Shown: one piece after another, positions 7,208 to 14,043 of the stretch | Layout of the letters: every line of letters begins with the position of its first letter | Position numbering within the stretch: position 1 is the stretch's first letter | Assembly: GCA_016234955.1 (NCBI GenBank) | Contig: JACRNN010000108.1 | Span: forward strand, 1-17,382 | Direction of reading: 5' to 3' | Length of the DNA: 17,382 nucleotides | DNA from: Deltaproteobacteria bacterium | GTDB taxonomy: Bacteria; Desulfobacterota; GWC2-55-46 | Notes under the pieces: model-generated | What the model was told of the DNA's origin: nothing | Database searches by the model: none | Seen by the model: only the letters and a program-made list of their open reading frames with translations | Made by a program: the position numbers and the translations under genes

Positions 7208-8626
7208 CTACCAGACGCCGGTTGCAAGGTACTCGTGCATGGAGTCGGCCGCCCTCCTGCCGTCGCCCATGGCCAGTATGACTGTCGCGCCGCCCCTTAC
7301 TATATCCCCGCCCGAGAAGACGCCTTTCTTGCTCGTCCTGCCGGTCTCCTGGTTTATCAGGATATTGCCCCACCTGTTGACCTTTATATCGGGGCTTGTC
7401 TGCGGTATCAGCGGATTGGCCCCGTTGCCTATGGCTATTATGGCCACGTCCGTCTCTATGCAGAACTCCGACCCCTTGACTTCAAAGGGCCTTCGCCTGC
7501 CTGACTCGTCCGGCTCTCCGAGCTGCATCTTCACGCACTCGACGGCCTTCAACCTGCCGTCCTTGTCCCCCAGGAAGCGCTTCGGGTTGGTGAGCATGTG
7601 GAACTTCAGGCCCTCCTCCTCCCCGTGGTGCACCTCTTCGCCCCTTGCCGGCAGCTCCTCGCGGGACCTCCTGTAGATTATCGACACCTCCTCCGGGCAC
7701 AGGCGCAGCGCGGTGCGGGCCGAGTCCATGGCGGTATTGCCGCCGCCGACGACCACGACCTTCCTGCCCCTTATGACCGGGGTGTCGAACTCCGGGAACT
7801 GGTAAGCCTTCATCAGGTTCACGCGCGTAAGGTACTCGTTGGCCGAGTAGACCCCGGCGAGGTTCTCCCCAGGTATGTTCATGAAGTTCGGGAGCCCGGC
7901 GCCAGAGCCTACGAAGACCGCGTCGTAGCCGTTTGCGAGGAGATCGTCTATCGTCTCGAGTTTGCCCACGACGGCGTTCAGGACTATCTCCGCGCCCATC
8001 CTCTTGACGTACTCGACCTCCGACTGCACTATCTTCTTGGGGAGCCTGAACTCGGGGATCCCGTAGACAAGCACCCCTCCGGCCGTATGGAGCGCCTCGA
8101 ACATCGTCACCTTGTGGCCTTTTTTCACAAGGTCTCCGGCCACCGTAAGCCCGGCCGGGCCCGCGCCCACCACGGCGGCCTTCTTACCAGTCCACCTGGG
8201 TATATCGGGGATGGCCACCTCCCCCTGCTCGCGCTCGAAGTCCGCGGCGAACCTCTCAAGCCTTCCGATGGAGACAGGCTCTCCCTTCTTGCCGACTATG
8301 CAGACCTTCTCGCACTGGTCCTCCTGCGGGCAGACCCTCCCGCAGACCGAGGGCAGGGCGTTGGTCTCCTTTATCTTCCTGGCGGCCTCGACGAACTTGC
8401 CTTCGGAGACGAGACGGATGAACCACGGTATGTCTATGTTTACCGGACAGCCGCCGACGCAAAGCGGCTTTTTGCACTGTATGCACCTCTTCGCCTCCTC
8501 CATCGCCTGCTCGGGAGCGTAGCCGGTAGGGACCTCGAAGAAGTTCTTAACCCTCTCCTTCGGGTACTGCTCGGGCATGGTCTGCCTCGGTATCTTCATC
8601 CGTTCCTTGGTCTCCTTCGGGTCCAT
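7208..8626 (-). CDS. nfnB: NfnB/SudA-type subunit of NADH-dependent ferredoxin:NADP+ oxidoreductase (GltA-like)
   Basis: A 472-aa flavoprotein of the glutamate-synthase small-subunit family. The N-terminal domain carries two cysteine clusters for [4Fe-4S] centres (Cys48, 51, 56, 60 and Cys95, 99, 105, 109). An FAD-binding motif follows (VVGAGPAGL, Gly154-Gly159), and a second dinucleotide motif for NADP(H) lies later (VVVVGGGNTAMDSA, about 290-305). Alone it could be called glutamate synthase small subunit, but the upstream gene is an NfnA-type partner and no large GltB subunit is nearby. The pair is therefore best read as NfnAB, which couples NADPH, NADH and ferredoxin by flavin-based electron bifurcation in the cytoplasm. 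The sulfide dehydrogenase (SudAB) name has been used for the same family. The ATG at 8626 has GGAG upstream at a slightly long spacing. A terminator follows the stop. Confidence 0.88.
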   Translation of the reverse strand: MDPKETKERMKIPRQTMPEQYPKERVKNFFEVPTGYAPEQAMEEAKRCIQCKKPLCVGGCPVNIDIPWFIRLVSEGKFVEAARKIKETNALPSVCGRVCPQEDQCEKVCIVGKKGEPVSIGRLERFAADFEREQGEVAIPDIPRWTGKKAAVVGAGPAGLTVAGDLVKKGHKVTMFEALHTAGGVLVYGIPEFRLPKKIVQSEVEYVKRMGAEIVLNAVVGKLETIDDLLANGYDAVFVGSGAGLPNFMNIPGENLAGVYSANEYLTRVNLMKAYQFPEFDTPVIRGRKVVVVGGGNTAMDSARTALRLCPEEVSIIYRRSREELPARGEEVHHGEEEGLKFHMLTNPKRFLGDKDGRLKAVECVKMQLGEPDESGRRRPFEVKGSEFCIETDVAIIAIGNGANPLIPQTSPDIKVNRWGNILINQETGRTSKKGVFSGGDIVRGGATVILAMGDGRRAADSMHEYLATGVW

Positions 8627-8660
8627 CGCTCGATCGCTCCTTTTATCCGTGATGTCTTGG

Positions 8661-8698
8661 GCAGGTTGCTCAAAAAAACCCTTCCGCGCCGCCGTCCG
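8661..8698 (-). repeat. Copy of the dispersed repeat between nfnA and nfnB
   Basis: On the plus strand it reads GCAGGTTGCTCAAAAAAACC and continues into a C/G-rich CCGCGCCGCCGTCCG tail, matching the organisation of 10542-10582. It occupies most of the 73-nt gap between nfnA and nfnB, a gap that is normally very short in such operons. Confidence 0.6.
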
Positions 8699-8699
8699 G

Positions 8700-9551
8700 C
8701 TACTTCTTCTCGTAGCACCTCGGGCCTTCGTGGTACATCATCTCCTCAATGGCCATCTTCTCTTCCTTGAGATAGCTCCTGTTCCTCATGATCAGCTCGT
8801 CGAAGTCCACCTCCGCGCCGTTGAACTCCGGGCCGTCGACGCAGACGAACTGCGTCTTTCCGCCTATGCTCACCCTGCACGCGCCGCACATGCCGGTCCC
8901 GTCCACCATTATCGGGTTGAGGCTCACCATCGTATATATGCCGTAGGGTTTGGTCACGTTGCTCACGGCCCTCATCATGGGCACGGGGCCGATGCCTATC
9001 ACAAGCCCTATCTTCATCCCCTCGTCTATCATGTTCTGCAATACCTGGGTTACGAAGCCGTGGTGGCCGTAGCTGCCGTCGTCCGTTGTCACGTGGAGGA
9101 CGTCGCTCGTATCCCGCATCTCCTTCTCCAGTATGAGCAGGCCCTTGTTCCTGGCGCCCATTATAGACTCGACCCTGTTGCCGGCCGCCTTGAGCGCCCT
9201 CGCTATAGGGAGCACCGGGGCGACGCCTATGCCGCCGCCGACGCAGACCGCCGTGCCGAAGTCCTCGATGTGCGTGGGCCTGCCGAGCGGCCCGACCACG
9301 TCGAGGATCGCATCCCCGGGGCCCATGTCCCCGAGCATGTCCGTGGATTTTCCGACCTCCTGGACGATTATGGTGATAGTGCCGTCCCTGTCGTCGGAAT
9401 CGACTATGGTCAATGGTATCCGCTCGCCGTGCTCGTTGAGCCTGAGCAGGACGAACTGGCCGGCCTTGCGCTTTTTCGCTATGAGCGGGGCCTTTATCTT
9501 GAACTGGTAGACCGTGTGGGCGAGCTCTACCTTCTCGGTTATCTCGAACAT
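8700..9551 (-). CDS. nfnA: NfnA/SudB-type FAD- and NAD-binding subunit (dihydroorotate dehydrogenase electron-transfer-like)
   Basis: A 283-aa ferredoxin-reductase-like protein. The FAD-binding barrel occupies about residues 1-95 (ERIPLTIVDSD), and the NAD-binding domain follows with CVGGGIGVAPVLPIA (about 103-117) and GIGPVPMM (187-193). The C-terminal [2Fe-2S] site shows Cys222, Cys225 and Cys237, with Asp217 just before in MVDGTGMCGAC. Three Cys plus a nearby Asp is the pattern known for NfnA. With the downstream nfnB product it should form the heterodimer that oxidises NADPH while reducing NAD+ and ferredoxin, or the reverse. A strong ribosome site (AAAGGAG, 8 nt) supports ATG 9551. A REP-like element begins 11 nt upstream and overlaps the ribosome-site flank, so it must lie in the leader or promoter. 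Confidence 0.9.
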   Translation of the reverse strand: MFEITEKVELAHTVYQFKIKAPLIAKKRKAGQFVLLRLNEHGERIPLTIVDSDDRDGTITIIVQEVGKSTDMLGDMGPGDAILDVVGPLGRPTHIEDFGTAVCVGGGIGVAPVLPIARALKAAGNRVESIMGARNKGLLILEKEMRDTSDVLHVTTDDGSYGHHGFVTQVLQNMIDEGMKIGLVIGIGPVPMMRAVSNVTKPYGIYTMVSLNPIMVDGTGMCGACRVSIGGKTQFVCVDGPEFNGAEVDFDELIMRNRSYLKEEKMAIEEMMYHEGPRCYEKK

Positions 9552-9562
9552 CTCAAGACTCC

Positions 9563-9683
9563 TTTGAAGCTCCCCTGCCCCAAGCCGCGGGGAATCTTCG
9601 ACATGTAAATAAGTATCTATATCCGATTCGCTCGCTTGCCACCGATAGCCAAGCTGCGGGCCTCGCGCTCGCTATGCATGTTC
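9563..9683 (+). repeat. Second full copy of the REP-like element
   Basis: Shares with 6967-7084 the order TTGAAGCTCCCC, hairpin, GCGGGGAATCTTCGACAT, ATTCGCTCGCTTG, CCAAGCTGCGGG and CGCTCGCTATGCATGTTC. The first hairpin is less perfect (CCCCTGCCCCAAGCCGCGGGG). Relative to nfnA transcription it is in inverse orientation and sits directly before the ribosome site. Confidence 0.75.
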
Positions 9684-9791
9684 AAACCGGCGCTTGTTTT
9701 TCCAGAAACGGTAATGCTACCAAAAAACCGGACGCAAGACAATATCTTTCATAATACGGCTTTCCCGACGGAGTTTACAAGCCGGGCCGCG
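9684..9791. other. Remainder of the tlyA-nfnA spacer, no gene
   Basis: A short, fairly A+T-rich stretch. A weak CGGCTT/AAGCCG hairpin with a long loop (about 9754-9785) could serve as the end of the tlyA transcript, but there is no T-run. No promoter for nfnA was convincing. Confidence 0.4.
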
Positions 9792-10529
9792 TCAAACGGA
9801 CAGATATATCCAGAACTCCCTGTTCCCCTTTGCCCCGGTAATAGGGGATTCAGCGGTCGCAATGACGTTGAACCCTATGGAGGCCGAGAACCCCTTGATC
9901 TTTTCCACGACCTCCCTGTGCTTTTCAGGGTCTCTCACGACACCGCCCTTTCCGACCTGCCCCTTGCCGACCTCGAACTGCGGCTTTATTAGGGCAAGCA
10001 CCCTCCCCCCCTCTCCCAGGAACTCCCTTACCCTGGGCAACACCTTATCAAGGGATATGAAAGAGACGTCTATGACGGCCAGGTCTATTGGTTCCGGTAT
10101 CTCGGATGGGTCGAGATGGCGGATGTTCCTCTCCTCGAGGACGCGCGCCCTCGGGTCGTTGCGCAGCCTCATATCGAGTATCCCCTTGCCCACGTCCACG
10201 GCGTATATGAACCGCGCCCCCCTCTTAAGGAGACAGTCGGTAAACCCGCCGGTGGATGCCCCTACGTCCATGACCGTGAACCCGGTTACGTCGACCGCGA
10301 AATTATCGAGCGCCCCGGCGAGCTTGACCCCTCCCCTGCTGACGTAGGGCATCTCCTCTTTTAGCGTTATCGCGCTCTCCCTGGCGACCTCCTTGCCCGC
10401 CTTGTCAACCGTTACGCCGTCGACAAGGACCTTGCCCGCCATGAGGAGGGCCTGGGCCTTATGCCTGGACTGCGCAAGCCCCTTTTCCACGAGGAGCACG
10501 TCTATGCGCTCTTTTTCAGGTCTTTTCAT
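9792..10529 (-). CDS. tlyA: TlyA-family rRNA (cytidine-2'-O)-methyltransferase
   Basis: A 245-aa two-domain protein of normal TlyA length. The N-terminal S4 RNA-binding domain (about 8-65, ERIDVLLVEKGLAQSR... AGKVLVDG) is followed by an FtsJ/RrmJ-like methyltransferase. The SAM-binding loop is MDVGASTGGFTD (87-98), and the expected catalytic K-D-K-E tetrad is visible as Lys69 (RGGVKL), Asp154 (VIDVSF), Lys182 (LIKPQFE) and Glu238 (NREFW). The known role is 2'-O-methylation of 16S and/or 23S rRNA cytidines. Its place just after dxs and ispA is a recurrent bacterial arrangement. The start ATG at 10529 is preceded by AAAGAGATGG. The dxs stop is 68 nt upstream. Confidence 0.93.
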   Translation of the reverse strand: MKRPEKERIDVLLVEKGLAQSRHKAQALLMAGKVLVDGVTVDKAGKEVARESAITLKEEMPYVSRGGVKLAGALDNFAVDVTGFTVMDVGASTGGFTDCLLKRGARFIYAVDVGKGILDMRLRNDPRARVLEERNIRHLDPSEIPEPIDLAVIDVSFISLDKVLPRVREFLGEGGRVLALIKPQFEVGKGQVGKGGVVRDPEKHREVVEKIKGFSASIGFNVIATAESPITGAKGNREFWIYLSV

Positions 10530-10541
10530 CCATCTCTTTAT

Positions 10542-10582
10542 CAGGCTTCTGAAAAAGCCCCATCTGCGGTGTCGTCCGCCGT
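10542..10582 (-). repeat. Copy of the dispersed repeat between dxs and tlyA
   Basis: Plus strand reads CAGGCTTCTGAAAAAGCCCC, then a CTGCGGTGTCGTCCGCCGT tail. Core and tail parallel 8661-8698. It fills the spacer between dxs and tlyA. Confidence 0.6.
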
Positions 10583-10597
10583 GAGGGCAGGGGGGGG

Positions 10598-12520
10598 CTA
10601 TACGCCCCTGTCAAAGAACCTGAACGGCACAAGCCTCCCGCCCTTCCTGTTCTCCTTTATGAACGACTTGACCGTGTTCTCTATGCCGATTGGGTCGAGG
10701 CCGAGCCTTGCCCTGAGCTCTTCCTGCGTCCCATGCTCTATGAACTCGTCCGGGACGCCGATCCTCTTTACCGGGCACCTTATGCCGTGCTCTTCAAGGA
10801 GCTCCAGCACCGCGCCGCCGAAGCCCCCCTGGAGCGCGTTCTCCTCCACGGTCACTATGGCGCCGGTCGACGTGGCGGCGTTCAGGATGCACTTTGCGTC
10901 AAGGGGCTTTACGAAACGGCAGTTCACGACCCCTGTCTTTATCCCCTGTCCCTCAAGCCTTTCCGCGGCCTCCATAGCCGGACGCACCATCGAGCCGAGG
11001 GCGAGGAGCGTCACCTGCGAGCCCTCCCTGAGTATCTCGGCCTTGCCAAGGGGTATCTCCATCAAAGGCCCTGATGTATCCGCCCCGGCGCACACGCCCC
11101 TGGGGTACCTTACGGCCACCGGGGCGCAGTAGCGCGTGGCGGAGTAGAGTAGGTGCCTCAATTCGTCCTCGTCCTTGGGCGCGGCCAGGATGATGTTGGG
11201 CAGATGCCTCAGATAGGATATGTCGAAGAGCCCGTGGTGGGTGGCGCCGTCCTGGCCGACTATCCCGGCCCTGTCTATGGCCATCACCACGTGGAGGTTC
11301 TGCAGGCAGACGTCGTGGAAGACCTCGTCGTACGCCCTCTGCAGGAAGGTGGAGTATATGGCCGTAACCGGTATGAAGCCCTCCTTCGCCATGCCGGCCG
11401 CGAACGTGAGCGCGTGCTGCTCGGCTATGCCCACGTCGTAGAACCTCTCCGGGAACCTCTCGGCGAACTTGTCCAGGCCTGTGCCTTCGGGCATGGCGGC
11501 GGTTATCGCGACCACCTTCCTGTTCTCGTCGGCTATCTCCAAAAGCGTTGAGCTGAAGACGTTCGTGTATGACCTTTGGGGCTCTTTTTTCGGCCTGCCG
11601 GTGCGCACGTCGAAGGCGGACACGCCGTGGAAGACCGAAGGGTCGCTCTCGGCCGGTCCGTACCCCTTGCCCTTTTTAGTGAGCACGTGGATGAGCACAG
11701 GGGCGCCGCCGTAGTTCTTCACGTCGTTGAAGGTCTCTACGAGCGCCGGGATGTCGTGGCCGTCGAGCGGGCCTATGTAATGGAAGCCGAGCCCCTCGAA
11801 GAGCATGCCGGGGGTCAGGAGCGTTATGAGGGAGTCCTCCGCCCTCTTGGCTATGCCTATGAGCCTGTCGCCTATCCTCGGTATCGTCTTTATGAAGGAC
11901 TCGACCTCCTTCTTGAGCTTCGTCGCGAACCTGCCGGTTATCTTGCGGCTCAGGAAGGTGGAGAGCGCCCCGACGTTCTTCGATATGCTCATCTCGTTGT
12001 CGTTCAGGACGACTATGAGGTCTTTCTTGAGGTGTCCCGCCTGGTTGAGCCCCTCGAAGGCGAGCCCGGCCGTGAGCGACCCGTCCCCTATCACCGAGAT
12101 GACCTTGTACGCCCTGCCGTCGAGGTCCCTGGCCACCGCCATGCCGAGGGCGGCGGATATGGATGTGGAGGAGTGCCCGGCCCCGAAGGCGTCGTATATG
12201 CTCTCGGCGGGCCTCGGGAACCCGCTTACCCCCCCGAGCCGCCTCAACGTCGGGAACGACCCTCTCCTGCCCGTGAGTATCTTGTGCGCGTAGGCCTGAT
12301 GGCCGACGTCCCAGATTATCTTGTCCTCCGGGGCGTTGAAGGCGTAGTGGAGGGCTATGGCGAGCTCGACCGCGCCGAGGCTTGAGGCGAGATGCCCCCC
12401 GGTATTGGATACCGTATCTATGATGAGGCCCCTGACCTCCTCGGCAAGCCGGGGGAGCAATTCAATGCCGACCGCCTTCAAGTCCCGCGGACCTTCTATT
12501 TTTTCGAGCAGTTCTCCCAT
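10598..12520 (-). CDS. dxs: 1-deoxy-D-xylulose-5-phosphate synthase
   Basis: A 640-aa thiamine-diphosphate enzyme, the first step of the MEP isoprenoid pathway (pyruvate + glyceraldehyde 3-phosphate). Diagnostic features: WDVGHQAYAHKILTGR (70-85), the ThDP motif GDGSLTAG...NDN (145-175), the catalytic Glu367 in VGIAEQHA, DRAG (416-419) and GQDGATHHG (422-430), plus a C-terminal transketolase-C domain. The ATG at 12520 has an AGAGGG ribosome site. Normally ispA lies directly upstream in such clusters; here ispA is 3 kb away because a restriction-modification island lies between. dxs must therefore be transcribed through the island or from a promoter within it. Confidence 0.97.
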   Translation of the reverse strand: MGELLEKIEGPRDLKAVGIELLPRLAEEVRGLIIDTVSNTGGHLASSLGAVELAIALHYAFNAPEDKIIWDVGHQAYAHKILTGRRGSFPTLRRLGGVSGFPRPAESIYDAFGAGHSSTSISAALGMAVARDLDGRAYKVISVIGDGSLTAGLAFEGLNQAGHLKKDLIVVLNDNEMSISKNVGALSTFLSRKITGRFATKLKKEVESFIKTIPRIGDRLIGIAKRAEDSLITLLTPGMLFEGLGFHYIGPLDGHDIPALVETFNDVKNYGGAPVLIHVLTKKGKGYGPAESDPSVFHGVSAFDVRTGRPKKEPQRSYTNVFSSTLLEIADENRKVVAITAAMPEGTGLDKFAERFPERFYDVGIAEQHALTFAAGMAKEGFIPVTAIYSTFLQRAYDEVFHDVCLQNLHVVMAIDRAGIVGQDGATHHGLFDISYLRHLPNIILAAPKDEDELRHLLYSATRYCAPVAVRYPRGVCAGADTSGPLMEIPLGKAEILREGSQVTLLALGSMVRPAMEAAERLEGQGIKTGVVNCRFVKPLDAKCILNAATSTGAIVTVEENALQGGFGGAVLELLEEHGIRCPVKRIGVPDEFIEHGTQEELRARLGLDPIGIENTVKSFIKENRKGGRLVPFRFFDRGV

Positions 12521-12586
12521 TAGCGCCCTCTTTCTTTTGTGAGGCAGGGGAATAAAAAAACAGACTCTAATTCGGATACCGCCTGA

Positions 12587-12741
12587 CAGGTTGCTGAAAA
12601 ATCCCCAAAGTTGTCATTTTATCATCTCTGAGATTCTTCACGGAGCCTGTCCTGAGCTAAAGAGCGAGATTCTTCGCGGAGCTCAAAATGACAAAACGAA
12701 GGGATCAGAATGACAGGCTAAAATAATTTTTCCGCAACCTG
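12587..12741. mobile_element. MITE-like element with 16-bp terminal inverted repeats
   Basis: Terminal repeats CAGGTTGCTGAAAAAT (12587-12602) and ATTTTTCCGCAACCTG (12726-12741) match at 15 of 16 positions as inverted repeats. The 155-bp body is non-coding and itself repetitive: GAGATTCTTC occurs twice (12630 and 12667 areas) and several segments read like TCA-aAATGACA. No target-site duplication is clear. It lies 66 nt upstream of dxs and a related half-copy is at 15468-15523. Confidence 0.7.
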
Positions 12742-12911
12742 CTAAATTTCGATAACAAAAAGTTTTACATGCAGAGCTTGGTATGCAAAAGATACATAAA
12801 AATACAATAAATACACGCGAATAATGTGCCATCTACACTAATCTATGGACACTTTCCTGGCTAGACTTTTTTCTACGGTATAGCGGTCACAGTCAAGATA
12901 ATCATCTTCGC
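12742..12911. other. A+T-rich spacer between the methyltransferase stop and the MITE
   Basis: About 170 nt, clearly richer in A+T than its surroundings, with no plausible gene. TTGCAT- and TAAAAC-like pieces on the minus strand could form a weak promoter towards dxs, but spacing is poor. No terminator hairpin was found after the methyltransferase. Confidence 0.4.
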
Positions 12912-14036
12912 CTAATTCATCCGCGTGGACTTGGCTTTATCGTTTCGGTCCTTGCTGGACTTAGGTGCGGCCTTGGTCTTGGCCTCGGCCTTTGTCGTTT
13001 TGGCTGGCTGTTTTACATTGCGTTCGCGCCCGCCGTGCGCGTCTAGCGGGTCGCCTTGGCCGTTCCAAAGCAGGCCGGGGCGAGGCATCCGATAGTAAGC
13101 CGCATCATCTGCAAAAGGCCGCTCCGCCATAGCGGCATCATTCATGAAACGTCCACGGGCACCAATCAAATACTCCTCAATCATCTCGCAGCACGTCCAT
13201 TGTCGTTTCAGTCGCTCGGCTACTTCCCCGGTGACGCAACTCCCGCTGAAGGGGTCGAAAACCGTATCGCCTTCGTTCGTCAGCATCCGAATGAAGTACT
13301 CAGGTAAGTCAGCAGGGTAGCGGGCAGGATGGGCCTTGATGCCCTTCTCTTGGCAGTAGCGCAAATAGACGCTGTTGCTCTCGGTGTTCGGGATAGCAAT
13401 CAGATTTGGCGGAATAGCCGCACCGTTATTAACGTTGAACTTATCGCTGATGTCATGGCCGCTCGGCCGTTTCTTGGCCTTGTAGCCCTTCTCTAACAAT
13501 TCTTTCATGCTCGGACTGTAGGGCTGCAACACGCGCCGATTGCTAGCCTTCGGCCACGGCGTTTTAGATAGCCACCACACGGCATTGATCGCATCCTTCA
13601 CCCTGATGCGGCGCACCGTCACCCACTCGGCAGGCGTCGGCAGGCGCGATGGGTTCCACCAATAGAAATCTTGCGCCAAGTAAAAGCTGAATTCTTCGCA
13701 CAGCATAATGAGCAGTTTGAAGTGATACAGGCTACGCGTAGGTGTGCCCGGATTCCATGCCCCGCCAATGTCGATCACAAGGCTCCCGCTGTCCTTGAGC
13801 ACGCGCTGGAACTGCTTGGCGAATGGTTTGAACCAGTCGAGATAAAGGTCGGCTTCAACGTTTCCGTATTCCTTTTTTCGCACCAGTCCAAAAGGCGGAC
13901 TGGTCATGATGAGATCAACGCTTCCAGCCTCGGTCGTGCGCAGCACGTCGAGAGAATTCCCCAAAAAAATGCGTCCATTGTTCGTCTCGAGGAAAAGGCG
14001 CGGCGCGGTCTGGCTTTCTTTTTTGGACACAGGCAT
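12912..14036 (-). CDS. N4-cytosine-type DNA methyltransferase, M.PvuII-like
   Basis: A 374-aa beta-class DNA methyltransferase. The catalytic motif TSPPF (45-49, motif IV) comes first and the SAM-binding motif DPFSGSCVTG (261-270, motif I) comes later, the beta order. Ser-Pro-Pro-Phe is typical of N4-cytosine methylation. From memory, the run RKKEYGN (53-59), FYWWNPSRLPTPAEWV (124-139), RPSGHDI (190-196) and GIKAHPARYPADLPEYFIRM (232-251) strongly recalls M.PvuII, which modifies CAGCTG; the actual target needs testing. After about residue 340 there is a low-complexity Lys/Ala-rich tail. It starts 7 nt after the endonuclease stop with AAGGAGG tightly spaced to the ATG. It should protect host DNA from the upstream gene product. 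Confidence 0.88.
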   Translation of the reverse strand: MPVSKKESQTAPRLFLETNNGRIFLGNSLDVLRTTEAGSVDLIMTSPPFGLVRKKEYGNVEADLYLDWFKPFAKQFQRVLKDSGSLVIDIGGAWNPGTPTRSLYHFKLLIMLCEEFSFYLAQDFYWWNPSRLPTPAEWVTVRRIRVKDAINAVWWLSKTPWPKASNRRVLQPYSPSMKELLEKGYKAKKRPSGHDISDKFNVNNGAAIPPNLIAIPNTESNSVYLRYCQEKGIKAHPARYPADLPEYFIRMLTNEGDTVFDPFSGSCVTGEVAERLKRQWTCCEMIEEYLIGARGRFMNDAAMAERPFADDAAYYRMPRPGLLWNGQGDPLDAHGGRERNVKQPAKTTKAEAKTKAAPKSSKDRNDKAKSTRMN

Positions 14037-14043
14037 TCCCTCC

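Noticed and set aside
7208..8626. Calling this gene glutamate synthase small subunit (gltD/gltA)
   Set aside because: The family match is real, but the adjacent NfnA-type gene with the Cys3/Asp [2Fe-2S] pattern and the absence of a large subunit make NfnB the better call.
7598..9608. Long plus-strand open frames (for example 7598-8770 and 8577-9608)
   Set aside because: They lie antisense to nfnB and nfnA, have compositions rich in His/Arg/Leu/Val with no domain sense, and arise from the G+C-rich third positions of the real genes.
12742..12911. A small controller (C) protein gene for the R-M pair
   Set aside because: No open frame with a helix-turn-helix pattern or ribosome site is present on either strand.
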